In this document: one piece after another, positions 1 to 5,188 of the stretch
How positions within the stretch are numbered: position 1 is the first letter of the stretch
Layout: each line of letters opens with the position of its first letter
Assembly (NCBI GenBank): GCA_038239195.1
Contig: JBBSEZ010000541.1
Location: forward strand, 1-5,943
DNA: 5,943 nt
Reading direction: 5' to 3'
DNA from: JBBSEZ01 sp038239195
GTDB taxonomy: Bacteria > Planctomycetota > Planctomycetia > Gemmatales > Gemmataceae
Position numbers and translations under genes: made by a program
Notes under the pieces: model-generated
Database searches by the model: none
Told to the model about the DNA's origin: nothing
Seen by the model: only the letters and a program-made list of their open reading frames with translations

Positions 1-78
1 ACCGCTTCCTCCGCCTCCGCCTGGATCGCATGGGCCGACGGCCCTTGTGCGCCCCGCCACCAACCGCCGACCCCCCAT

Positions 79-636
79 CTAACCCCAAGACGGGCCCGGA
101 TAGTGCCCCGAATTCTGGGAGGGATTAGCGCTGAGTCTCAAGATTTTGGTCAACATCTCGCCGGTCGCGGGATCGCCCTGAATGGCTACCCAATCGAGGA
201 AGGCGGCCTCGGCCGTCATCCGGTACGTGAAGGATTCTGCATGGGTCGGGTCTTTAGCCGTCCTGGTGTCGTAATCCGCGCTGTGCCGCGCTTCGATCAG
301 GGTCACGAACGCGGAGCCGATGCTCTGTAGTTGGGGAGGGACCGCGCTCCCCGATTTTATGATCAGCGCGCCCGCGCTGTCCTGTTGGGCATCGGCATAT
401 TCTTTGCACGCCGACTTCGTTTGCTCGTGTCCGATCAAGCGTCCTAACTCAGCGCGAAGCGTAGCGTCGGCGATCGTTCGCGCCATCGTTTCATACACGA
501 GCAGATGGAATAGCGCGTAGTAAGCCGTTGACACTCCGCGCCGCAGCTGCGCAGCGGGAGGTGCGGGAGGATAGGGCGGCAGATGATCGGGAATCATCCA
601 TCGCGCCACGTCCAGAAGATCGTGGTGGAAAGCCAT
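79..636 (-). CDS. HEPN-domain protein (UPF0332-like), downstream member of a two-gene cassette
   Basis: The 185-aa product has the N-terminal pattern of HEPN-fold proteins: RRGVSTAYYALFHLLV at residues 32-47, the typical (R)xxxSxAYYAxFH helix, and RHSADYD at 117-123, matching the RxxADY motif of UPF0332-like HEPN proteins. HEPN proteins are small all-helical proteins that act as RNases, as RNA-binding accessory subunits, or as partners of nucleotidyltransferases in toxin-antitoxin and defence loci. No canonical RNase motif (R, 4-6 residues, H) is visible; the nearest is RLIGH at 66-70, one residue short, so catalysis is doubtful. The ATG at 636 lies 9 bp after the stop of the upstream gene, with only a weak Shine-Dalgarno sequence, which suggests translation coupled to that gene. 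The Pro/Ala-rich stretch at 20-29 is probably a loop. The fold is fairly secure; the molecular activity is not known. Confidence 0.8.
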   Translation of the reverse strand: MAFHHDLLDVARWMIPDHLPPYPPAPPAAQLRRGVSTAYYALFHLLVYETMARTIADATLRAELGRLIGHEQTKSACKEYADAQQDSAGALIIKSGSAVPPQLQSIGSAFVTLIEARHSADYDTRTAKDPTHAESFTYRMTAEAAFLDWVAIQGDPATGEMLTKILRLSANPSQNSGHYPGPSWG

Positions 637-645
637 GGCAGTGAG

Positions 646-1560
646 TCACCCTGCTTTGTGCTCGGCGGCGGTGCGGATTCGGACGTAAGGCCACCGGGTA
701 ACTCCTTGGGCCGTGAGGGCCTGTCTCAATTTCGGGATGAGTTGAGAGGCGGTCCTCCCGAACTCTCTGCTCGGTGCGCCTTCCTCCACAAAGAGATTAA
801 TCCACACGGCCGGGCCACCCTCTTCGTCACTGCCCAGTTCATAGTCCCAATTCACCACCCAGGTCGGCAACGCCCCGGACTGTAGGTTGTCGATGGCCTT
901 CTCCACCTTCGCGTCTTCCTCGGGTGTCTGCAGGTAGGGGCCCAGGAGGTCGAGAATGTTCGCGAACGCCACCTTTGCGTTGCCGACTTGCTGCTCCGAA
1001 GGGGCCTGCTGCGGGGGCACCGTCTTGGCGACGTCCCTGAATTCCGTGACCGCGCTCTGTAGCACCCTCTGCCGGTCGGGGCCCAGTTCTGGGAAGTCAT
1101 CCGCGTTGAAGCCGCGGACAGATTTCGGCGTCAGCCAGATGGCCGCCCGGGCGATCCTCCGAGCCATTGATTGCTGGTCCTCTCCGCCGTTGGTTTCGAC
1201 CTTGGGGTGAAGGAAGAGGTTCCTGGCGACCCTCAAGTTCGATAAAAATTCCTTCTTGCTCGGGCGCTCCTGGGCCTCGAAGTGGCGAACGACACGGCCC
1301 CCGTCGATGAACACGACGTGCGGATTGTCCCCCTCGAAGTGCAGCAGGAGCCGCAACTCGCTGAGCGGCGAGTTGTCCGAGTACGCCCAGGTGCCCCCAT
1401 TTTGCATCTCGACGCGGACACACAGGCCGCCCTCGAAATGGAGTTTCCCCGGATACCGGCTGCTGGCGGCTGTGGTGAGCACGATGTCCACATCCCCGTC
1501 ACCCTGCCGGAAGCGCCCCTCCTCGTCAAGCAAGCCGAGGAATTCTGCGGCCTTCGTCAT
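646..1560 (-). CDS. Unknown protein paired with the HEPN gene; two-part architecture
   Basis: This 304-aa protein has no function I can name. The start is the ATG at 1560: GGAGG lies 7 nt upstream (1568-1572), and the protein-like sequence begins there (MTKAAEFLGLL). An in-frame extension to 1614 has low-complexity sequence and no such site. Residues 1-120 look like an alpha/beta module containing VDIVLTT and a strand-rich stretch at 40-95. Residues 135-215 are helical and include AIWLTPKSVRGF (140-151). Residues 232-300 form a conserved-looking C-terminal module: TWVVNWDYELG (233-243), an acidic loop SDEEGG, VWINLFVEE (252-260), and RWPYVRIRT (289-297). My recollection, unchecked, is that similar C-terminal modules occur in hypothetical proteins next to HEPN genes. 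The 9-bp gap to the HEPN gene implies one transcript and a joint function, perhaps regulator, antitoxin or sensor (inference). No signal peptide or membrane segment is seen, so it is probably cytoplasmic. Confidence 0.75.
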   Translation of the reverse strand: MTKAAEFLGLLDEEGRFRQGDGDVDIVLTTAASSRYPGKLHFEGGLCVRVEMQNGGTWAYSDNSPLSELRLLLHFEGDNPHVVFIDGGRVVRHFEAQERPSKKEFLSNLRVARNLFLHPKVETNGGEDQQSMARRIARAAIWLTPKSVRGFNADDFPELGPDRQRVLQSAVTEFRDVAKTVPPQQAPSEQQVGNAKVAFANILDLLGPYLQTPEEDAKVEKAIDNLQSGALPTWVVNWDYELGSDEEGGPAVWINLFVEEGAPSREFGRTASQLIPKLRQALTAQGVTRWPYVRIRTAAEHKAG

Positions 1561-1567
1561 GACCCCG

Positions 1568-1572
1568 CCTCC
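1568..1572 (-). promoter_or_regulatory. Shine-Dalgarno site deciding the start at 1560
   Basis: On the minus strand GGAGG sits 7 nt before the ATG at 1560. It is the reason for preferring this start over the longer in-frame reading that begins at 1614. Confidence 0.7.
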
Positions 1573-1608
1573 AACAACCCGTCCTGCGGGCACTTGTTCG
1601 CTGCCACC

Positions 1609-1619
1609 TGTCAACTATA
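1609..1619 (-). promoter_or_regulatory. Candidate promoter elements for the HEPN cassette
   Basis: On the minus strand TATAGT (1614-1619), a 5/6 match to a sigma70 -10 box, runs straight into TTGACA (1609-1614), a perfect -35 hexamer. The two overlap, so they cannot belong to the same promoter. TATAGT has no good -35 about 17 bp upstream, and TTGACA has no good -10 downstream. Either could start transcription about 40-55 nt before the gene, but this is only a weak candidate. Confidence 0.25.
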
Positions 1620-1661
1620 GCGAAAGGGGCGGCCCACGGGCAGGCGGGCTCGGCCGGCTGA

Positions 1662-1946
1662 GCGAGGCCGGCCGCCATCGCCAACGGCGTGCTCGACGCG
1701 GTTCGCGCCGGCGACGTGCCGAAGGCCAAGGTCGATGACCTGGGCATCATCGTGTCGGTCTGGCTCGACCCGAGCGTGCTCGATCAGACGGTCGATTTCA
1801 ACGTCCTCTTCGAGACGCACCGGGCCGCGACGGCCAAGGCGATCCACAAGGCGATGCACCACGAGCCGGGCATCGACTGGCTGCTGAAGAACCAGAGCAG
1901 CGTGGTCCACTGCTTTCATCAGATGGCGCTCGAAGGCGGCCTGTGA
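1662..1946 (+). pseudogene. fae: 5'-truncated formaldehyde-activating enzyme (Fae) remnant
   Basis: Translation from 1671 gives AAIANGVLDAVRAG, then DDLGIIVSVWLDPSV, then ATAKAIHKAMHHEPGIDWLL and a C-terminal MALEGGL before the TGA at 1944-1946. This matches the C-terminal half of Fae and Fae-like proteins, the enzyme that condenses formaldehyde with tetrahydromethanopterin in C1 metabolism. About 90 residues remain, against roughly 165-170 in full-length family members. The N-terminal half, which carries the conserved catalytic histidine in a motif like AHIDLIIG, is missing. An in-frame TGA at 1659-1661 closes the frame just upstream, and no homologous sequence is recognisable before it. A GTG at 1689 could open an 85-aa frame, but it lies inside the conserved region, has no ribosome binding site, and would not give an active enzyme. 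The break lies between about 1620 and 1665. The remnant abuts other gene fragments on its right. Confidence 0.75.
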
Positions 1947-1947
1947 G

Positions 1948-2001
1948 GCGTCCGCCCGCCCTTGACCTCGTTGGGCAGGCCGATCGGCTTGTCCCCACGA
2001 G
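1948..2001 (-). pseudogene. Frameshifted fragment of a BNR/Asp-box repeat gene (left copy)
   Basis: On the minus strand this reads SWG, then, after one extra base, KPIGLPNEVKGG. It corresponds to SWGKPIALPNEVKGGG in the longer BNR fragment at 5000-5182. At nucleotide level, 1955-2001 matches 5102-5147 almost perfectly, apart from a C/G difference at 1980 and an inserted T at 1992 that breaks the frame. Only about 17 codons survive, with no start or stop. It lies directly after the stop of the fae remnant, and its other end merges into the helicase fragment at about 1998-2001. It is debris rather than a gene. The Asp-box assignment rests on the better-preserved right copy. Confidence 0.6.
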
Positions 2002-2084
2002 TTCTGCGCAGGGCAGAGGCGGAAGACGGCTGGCAGCGGAGGATCGACCCGGAATCGAAGAGGGCCGGCGGGCGGGGCGGCTGA
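1998..2084 (+). pseudogene. 3' end of a large helicase/methylase-like gene (left copy)
   Basis: From 1998 the plus strand reads RVLRRAEAEDGWQRRID and continues to a GGRGG ending and TGA at 2082-2084. The right copy (5621-5701) reads RIMRKAEDGWRGRIE and ends ASGRGG plus TGA, so the two are homologous C-termini with a two-residue length difference. DNA similarity also continues a few bases past the stop (TGATCTAT against TGACCTAT). Only the last 28 codons are present, fused directly to the BNR fragment. No start codon or promoter serves it, so it is not expected to make a protein. The parent family is argued under the right copy. Confidence 0.6.
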
Positions 2085-2090
2085 TCTATT

Positions 2091-2136
2091 GCTCGCTCGG
2101 AGGAAGCGAGTGCGCAAAGGCCCCTTTCAGGGCCCC
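2091..2136 (-). terminator. Tandem hairpins downstream of the SMI1 gene, possible terminator
   Basis: Read on the minus strand after the SMI1 stop, GGCCC-TGAAAG-GGGCC forms a 5-bp stem followed by TTT. A second stem, CTCGCT/AGCGAG (2093-2098 and 2106-2111, 7-nt loop), lies just beyond. The T run is short, so intrinsic termination is only plausible. The second stem could also serve the plus-strand helicase fragment that ends at 2084. Confidence 0.4.
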
Positions 2137-2147
2137 AACCAATCCTC

Positions 2148-2894
2148 TTACCACGAGAAAAAGCCGTGCGGCGTAAAATCCCCGTGGTCCACGTCGGGCG
2201 CGGCAAACTCGTCGCCGGAGGCCCACACCTTCCCCCGCTGCTGCCCCGTCAGGACAAGGAAACTGGAGCCGCCGCCCCCGCCATTCGCCAAATACAAGGC
2301 CCCGGGTGCCCATTCGGGAAGGTCGGGCCAGTGCGGCTCGTCGGAACGCATCTGCTTCAGGACCGCCTCGGCGTCGGCGTCCGTCAGGGGGCAAAGCTCG
2401 GCCAGGGTCGCCGGGGCGCTGGCGGGCTCCAGCGGCTCGAGCCCGTAGCCCGGGCCCATGGGGCCGTTGCCCACACGTAGCACAAACGCCCGGTACTCCG
2501 AGGGCAGCAGAAAGCCCAGCCGGCGTTCCAGCTTCAACAGCTCGGCTTCGGCGAGTGGCGCTGCGAGTCGATACCGATGCACCCGGGACCCGTAGGCCTC
2601 GCACAAAGGGTCGCGGTCGCGTCGGCGCTGCATTTTCTCCTTCAATCGCTCGAGGACCAGCACATGCTCCCAGCCGCCGAGGGGCGTTCCGGTCGAATGG
2701 ACGATCTGCTCCAGGCAATCGAGCCTCTTGCTAAATTGGCGGTCGCCGGCGGGACGGGAGATCAGGTCGCACTCGGCGCGAACGTAAGGGGCCAGAGGAG
2801 AGCCGTGGTCCTCGAGCCAGTCGGCGTAGACCAGGCGGGGAGCATCGTCGTCGGGGTTGGCAAGGATCTCGGCCAGCAGGGCGTCGGCGTTCAT
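2148..2894 (-). CDS. TIGR02996 domain-SMI1/KNR4 domain protein, apparently cut short at the C-terminus
   Basis: Residues 1-45 carry the TIGR02996 repeat-companion motif (MNADALLAEILANPDDDAPR, then LVYADWLEDHG and ECDLI), a short N-terminal module abundant in Gemmata-like planctomycetes and some myxobacteria. Residues 113-224 are SMI1/KNR4-like: LERRLGFLLPSEYRAFVLRVGNG (around 122-144), then GALYLANGGGGGSSFLVLTG (198-217) and KVW. SMI1/KNR4 proteins are often protein-binding or immunity modules; the partner here is unknown. The 248-aa product ends HGFFSW with TAA. The next in-frame codons read EDWLGP before a TGA at 2127-2129. Family C-termini commonly end in a WYEDWL-like motif, so the TAA probably replaces a Tyr codon and removes about seven residues. 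The ATG at 2894 fits the start of the motif, although the ribosome binding site is weak. A minus-strand TATCAT lies about 30 nt upstream as a poor -10 candidate. The gene is the last of three on this strand. Confidence 0.85.
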   Translation of the reverse strand: MNADALLAEILANPDDDAPRLVYADWLEDHGSPLAPYVRAECDLISRPAGDRQFSKRLDCLEQIVHSTGTPLGGWEHVLVLERLKEKMQRRRDRDPLCEAYGSRVHRYRLAAPLAEAELLKLERRLGFLLPSEYRAFVLRVGNGPMGPGYGLEPLEPASAPATLAELCPLTDADAEAVLKQMRSDEPHWPDLPEWAPGALYLANGGGGGSSFLVLTGQQRGKVWASGDEFAAPDVDHGDFTPHGFFSW

Positions 2895-2982
2895 GGGAGC
2901 TCGCCCGGTGGAGAATTTCTAACGATGATACAACCGCCACGTCCATCCTGGCCAGTGTCGATCAGAACCGACGTCGAGAACG

Positions 2983-3918
2983 TCAGCCGCTCTCCGATTT
3001 TCCCAGAAGGGCATCCACCGCCCAGCACCCACGCACGTGCGGGCCGGGGCCGCGCAGGTGCTCGAGGAGGATCGCGTCGGTACAGCCCGCTTCCTCCAGC
3101 GCGTCTGCCAGCACGGCAAGGTGGGGAAGTTGCAAGTGGCCGGCGGGCAAGGTGGGCCTCCATGCCTCCTGGCCGATTTGCGCGATCGTCAGGCGGCGGG
3201 GGACCTCCACATCTTCGGCAGGCAGGGCGCGCTCCTCGTAGGCGGCGTGGGCCAGCGCCGTGACGGTGGGCGTCAGCGAGGCGGAGCGAGGCGTCGGGGG
3301 ACGGAAGGGGTTGGCGAAGACGTCGCGCAACAGGTGGCATTGCTCCTTGCGCGCAGCGGAGAAAGCGACGTGCCACGCCGCAACGGCCGCTTCCTCCCTC
3401 CTGGCGTACCACCCGTCGCTGGGTTGCCGCTCGTCCTCCTCGCCGAGTGGGAAGCCACCACAGTCGCTGTGCTCCCTGGCACACTGTCCCTGTGCCAGGG
3501 CAGCGCATTCCCAGGGCTCGTAGCGTCGCCTGGCTTCCTCCCCGCCGTCGGTGTACTCGAAGGACAGCGCCGGCGCGATGGCGGCCGCGGCGGACATGGC
3601 GGCGAAGTTGGAGCCGGGCACGTCCACCCCGCCGCAGATGAAAACTTCCTGCAGTCCCTGGGCGACGCGATCCGCGAGCTGGAATGCCTCGACCTGCTCG
3701 GCTGGGTTTGCCTCTCCGTCCGCCGCCCGCTCGGCCGTTTGCACGGCCCGCCGACTCACCGGCTCCGTGAGCAACCCCCAGACGATTCGGCAGCACGCGG
3801 CCGCGAAGAGCCGGAGCTTGCGATCGCGAACCTTGCCGCGCAGGAACGCCAGCATCACCGCGGGATCGTCGCAGGTCAACCACTGGCGCTCGGTCAGGCC
3901 GCGTTTCTTTCTGCCCAC
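2983..3918 (-). CDS. Planctomycete lineage-specific paralogous-family protein (311 aa), function unknown
   Basis: The sequence belongs to a family I recognise as highly expanded in Gemmata-like genomes. Its marks are LTERQWLTCDDPAVMLAFL (8-26), DRKLRLFAAACCRIVW (32-47), LLRDVFANPFRP (197-208), and a C-terminal block LAVLADALEEAGCTDA (267-282) followed by GPGPHVRGCWAVDALLGK (290-307). No biochemical role is known to me. The Cys pair ACC near the start and the Cys and His residues of the C-terminal block are well-conserved family features. A stretch at about 235-263 between AYEERA and LPHL seems longer than usual and may be an insertion. The start is GTG at 3918, with GGGAGG 6 nt upstream, and an in-frame stop (3949-3951) excludes much extension. 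It lies 102 bp after the zinc-ribbon gene and 88 bp before the SMI1 gene, so co-transcription is possible but not tight. Members often sit near TIGR02996 proteins. Confidence 0.8.
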   Translation of the reverse strand: MGRKKRGLTERQWLTCDDPAVMLAFLRGKVRDRKLRLFAAACCRIVWGLLTEPVSRRAVQTAERAADGEANPAEQVEAFQLADRVAQGLQEVFICGGVDVPGSNFAAMSAAAAIAPALSFEYTDGGEEARRRYEPWECAALAQGQCAREHSDCGGFPLGEEDERQPSDGWYARREEAAVAAWHVAFSAARKEQCHLLRDVFANPFRPPTPRSASLTPTVTALAHAAYEERALPAEDVEVPRRLTIAQIGQEAWRPTLPAGHLQLPHLAVLADALEEAGCTDAILLEHLRGPGPHVRGCWAVDALLGKSESG

Positions 3919-3983
3919 CCCGCGCCTCCCTTGGTCCTCCCCTCCTCCTCAAACATCGGCTCCACCCTCCTTCCCCGCCGTGT

Positions 3984-3998
3984 TCTGCGAATCGCAGA
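3984..3998. other. Short perfect hairpin between two minus-strand genes
   Basis: TCTGCG-AAT-CGCAGA is a 6-bp inverted repeat with a 3-nt loop, 23 nt downstream of the zinc-ribbon gene stop. No T run follows on the minus strand, so it is at best a weak terminator or processing site. Confidence 0.3.
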
Positions 3999-4020
3999 GC
4001 AGGCTGGGCGTTCCAGGGCC

Positions 4021-4860
4021 TCAGCGCGGGAATGGAGCGGGCCGTTCGACGGGCGAGGTCGTCCCGCTGCCGGCGGAGCTGACGATCGATTCGATCCAGG
4101 CGGCCCCGCCGACGTAGATGCTGAACGTGATGATGGCGATCAGGATGTAGGCGACCCATCGCTCGGGCCCCTGCCCGGTGAAGGCCAGGGTCAACACGCC
4201 CACCACAAGGACGACCGTGCCGAAGATGAACAGCCACTCGTACCAGTAGATCGACATCCGGTGGTTGTTCGAGGCCTTCATCGCCGTCTCGCGCAGCGGC
4301 TTCCAGGCACCGTTCTCCTTCTCTGCCAGCGCGGTGGATTGCGCGATCCGCAACTTCCGCAACTCCTTGTCCAGTTCGCTCTTCTCCTTCTGCATCTCGT
4401 TCAGGCGCTTCTCGTCCCTCTTCCCCCCGCCCTCGAACACCTCGGAGATCTCGCGGTTCTTCTTTTCGATCTTCTGCTGCACCGCCGACAGTTTGGCGTC
4501 CCACTCGAGCTGGAGCCCCACCTTGGCCTGGCGATACTGGGCATCGCTCCGCGACACCGACCGCAGGCTGGTCGCGTCGCAACCCCGACCGAGGATCACC
4601 AGAATCAGCCCGAAGAACAACATCGGCTTGCCGACGAAGTTGTTGACCAGCCCGGCAAGCGAGAGCCCGCGCAGGAGCCCCTTGCCGTCGCGGGACGGAC
4701 TGCCCCTCTCTTCGGTCTTGTCGGGCTCCTCGAACGCGAAGCCCTCTCCGCCTCCCTCGGCCACGAACGACGCTTGACAGATGGGACATTTGATGGTCTG
4801 GCCGATGTGGCGGTCGGTGACCTGGAGGCGATGGCCGTTGGGACAGGTGACGTTGGGCAT
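4021..4860 (-). CDS. Zinc-ribbon, coiled-coil membrane protein of unknown function
   Basis: The 279-aa product starts with a treble-clef or zinc-ribbon-like module: CPNGH (6-10) and CPIC (25-28), a CxxxH...CxxC ligand set in which His replaces the usual fourth Cys. A linker (35-75) is followed by a hydrophobic segment (about 78-91), a long charged heptad-like region (about 106-181, including QKIEKKNREI and NEMQKEKSELDKELRKL) and two strong membrane helices (about 205-227 and 235-257). The tail is Pro/Ser/Thr-rich. I infer that the zinc ribbon and the coiled coil lie on opposite sides of the membrane if all three hydrophobic segments span it; the first is short, so this is open. The ATG at 4860 is chosen because the zinc-ribbon sequence begins there; a longer frame to 5067 would run antisense through the hairpin and the neighbouring BNR fragment. 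Zinc-ribbon membrane proteins of this type are frequent in planctomycetes. Function is unknown. Confidence 0.85.
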   Translation of the reverse strand: MPNVTCPNGHRLQVTDRHIGQTIKCPICQASFVAEGGGEGFAFEEPDKTEERGSPSRDGKGLLRGLSLAGLVNNFVGKPMLFFGLILVILGRGCDATSLRSVSRSDAQYRQAKVGLQLEWDAKLSAVQQKIEKKNREISEVFEGGGKRDEKRLNEMQKEKSELDKELRKLRIAQSTALAEKENGAWKPLRETAMKASNNHRMSIYWYEWLFIFGTVVLVVGVLTLAFTGQGPERWVAYILIAIITFSIYVGGAAWIESIVSSAGSGTTSPVERPAPFPR

Positions 4861-4908
4861 CGGGGTGCTCGCTTCGGTACGTGGGGAGGAGGGCTCGCCG
4901 AGAACGCT

Positions 4909-4936
4909 ATGGTATCCGAAGATTAAGGCTCCACAA
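4909..4936 (-). promoter_or_regulatory. Candidate promoter of the zinc-ribbon gene
   Basis: On the minus strand TTGTGG (4931-4936) and TACCAT (4909-4914) are separated by 16 bp, a partial match to sigma70 boxes. Transcription would begin about 40 nt before the ATG at 4860. The 4861-4950 gap holds no gene. Confidence 0.3.
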
Positions 4937-4950
4937 GGTCGAAAGATTAT

Positions 4951-4999
4951 CGGCGCGGTTTGGCCGCCTCCAAGGGCCTTGGAGCCGGTCCCCGCGCCG
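4951..4999. other. Long, nearly perfect 49-nt hairpin abutting the BNR stop codon
   Basis: The outer arms CGGCGCGG (4951-4958) and CCGCGCCG (4992-4999) are perfect complements. The inner arms CTCCAAGG (4968-4975) and CCTTGGAG (4977-4984) are perfect with a single-base centre. Between them GG-CCG pairs with CGG-CC around small bulges, giving about 21 base pairs. It begins at the base following the minus-strand stop at 5000-5002, so it could be the terminator of the former BNR gene. It lacks a classical T tract, and it could equally be a REP-like element. Confidence 0.6.
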
Positions 5000-5182
5000 T
5001 CACCGGGCGCTCTTGCGCTCGAGCTTGTACAATTGCGAGCCCATCCGCATCGCGTACAGCACTTCACGGGTGGGGTCGTAGTCGATCCAGGTCAGCGCCC
5101 CCCCGCCCTTGACCTCGTTGGGCAGGGCGATCGGCTTGCCCCACGAGGCCCCGCCGTCGCGGCTCTCCACGATGCCGGCGCC
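5000..5182 (-). pseudogene. 3' fragment of a BNR/Asp-box (sialidase-like propeller) gene (right copy)
   Basis: The minus strand reads GIVESRDGGASWGKPIALPN, then a GGGALTWIDYDP-like strand, VLYAMRMGS, and a C-terminal LYKLERKSAR with TGA at 5000-5002. SRDGGASW fits the Asp-box motif SxDxGxxW of BNR repeats, found in beta-propeller sialidases and similar secreted or glycan-related proteins in planctomycetes. Only the last 60 or so codons exist, against several hundred in a propeller protein. The frame stays open to 5329, but beyond about 5183 it is only the antisense of the helicase remnant, so that longer reading is a chimera. No start or signal peptide of its own remains. The Asp-box call is moderately firm; the enzyme type cannot be told from one repeat. 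Confidence 0.55.
5095..5147 (+). repeat. Composite direct repeat, right copy, BNR part
   Basis: This matches 1948-2001. The core is a 23-base identity starting CGCCCTTGACCTCG, followed by CGATCGGCTTG and CCCCACGAG. One substitution and one single-base indel separate the copies inside the core. Confidence 0.7.
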
Positions 5183-5188
5183 GGTCCG

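Larger units (their letters stand above)
1948..2090 (+). repeat. Composite direct repeat, left copy (BNR piece plus helicase 3' end)
   Basis: The first part (1948-2001) matches 5095-5147, nearly identical apart from its left margin. The second part (1998-2090) matches 5621-5706 at roughly three-quarters identity with small indels. Both parts are in the same order and orientation as on the right, but the 473 bp lying between them there (5148-5620) are absent here. Confidence 0.7.

Noticed and set aside
1..78. Possible gene end or start at the left edge
   Set aside because: A minus-strand frame reads GPSAHAIQAEAEEAV toward the edge, but there is no start codon and too little sequence to support a gene. 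Nothing else is visible there.
1623..1661. A degraded Fae N-terminal segment in frame upstream of 1662
   Set aside because: Translation before the TGA at 1659 gives KGAAHGQAGSAG, which shares only scattered residues with Fae, a level expected by chance in GC-rich DNA.
1611..2117. Minus-strand 168-codon frame across the debris patch
   Set aside because: It is antisense to the clear Fae homology and crosses at least two junctions, so it is not a single gene.
2891..4789. Very long minus-strand open frame (632 codons)
   Set aside because: It overlaps two convincing genes in another frame, is extremely Arg/Gly/Ala-rich and has no recognisable motif; long shadow frames are normal in GC-rich DNA.
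3037..4926. Long plus-strand open frame (629 codons)
   Set aside because: It is antisense to the 311-aa and zinc-ribbon genes, with low-complexity translation and no family match.
4861..5067. Longer start for the zinc-ribbon protein
   Set aside because: The extra 69 residues translate the hairpin and the BNR fragment in the wrong frame; the zinc ribbon begins right at the ATG at 4860.
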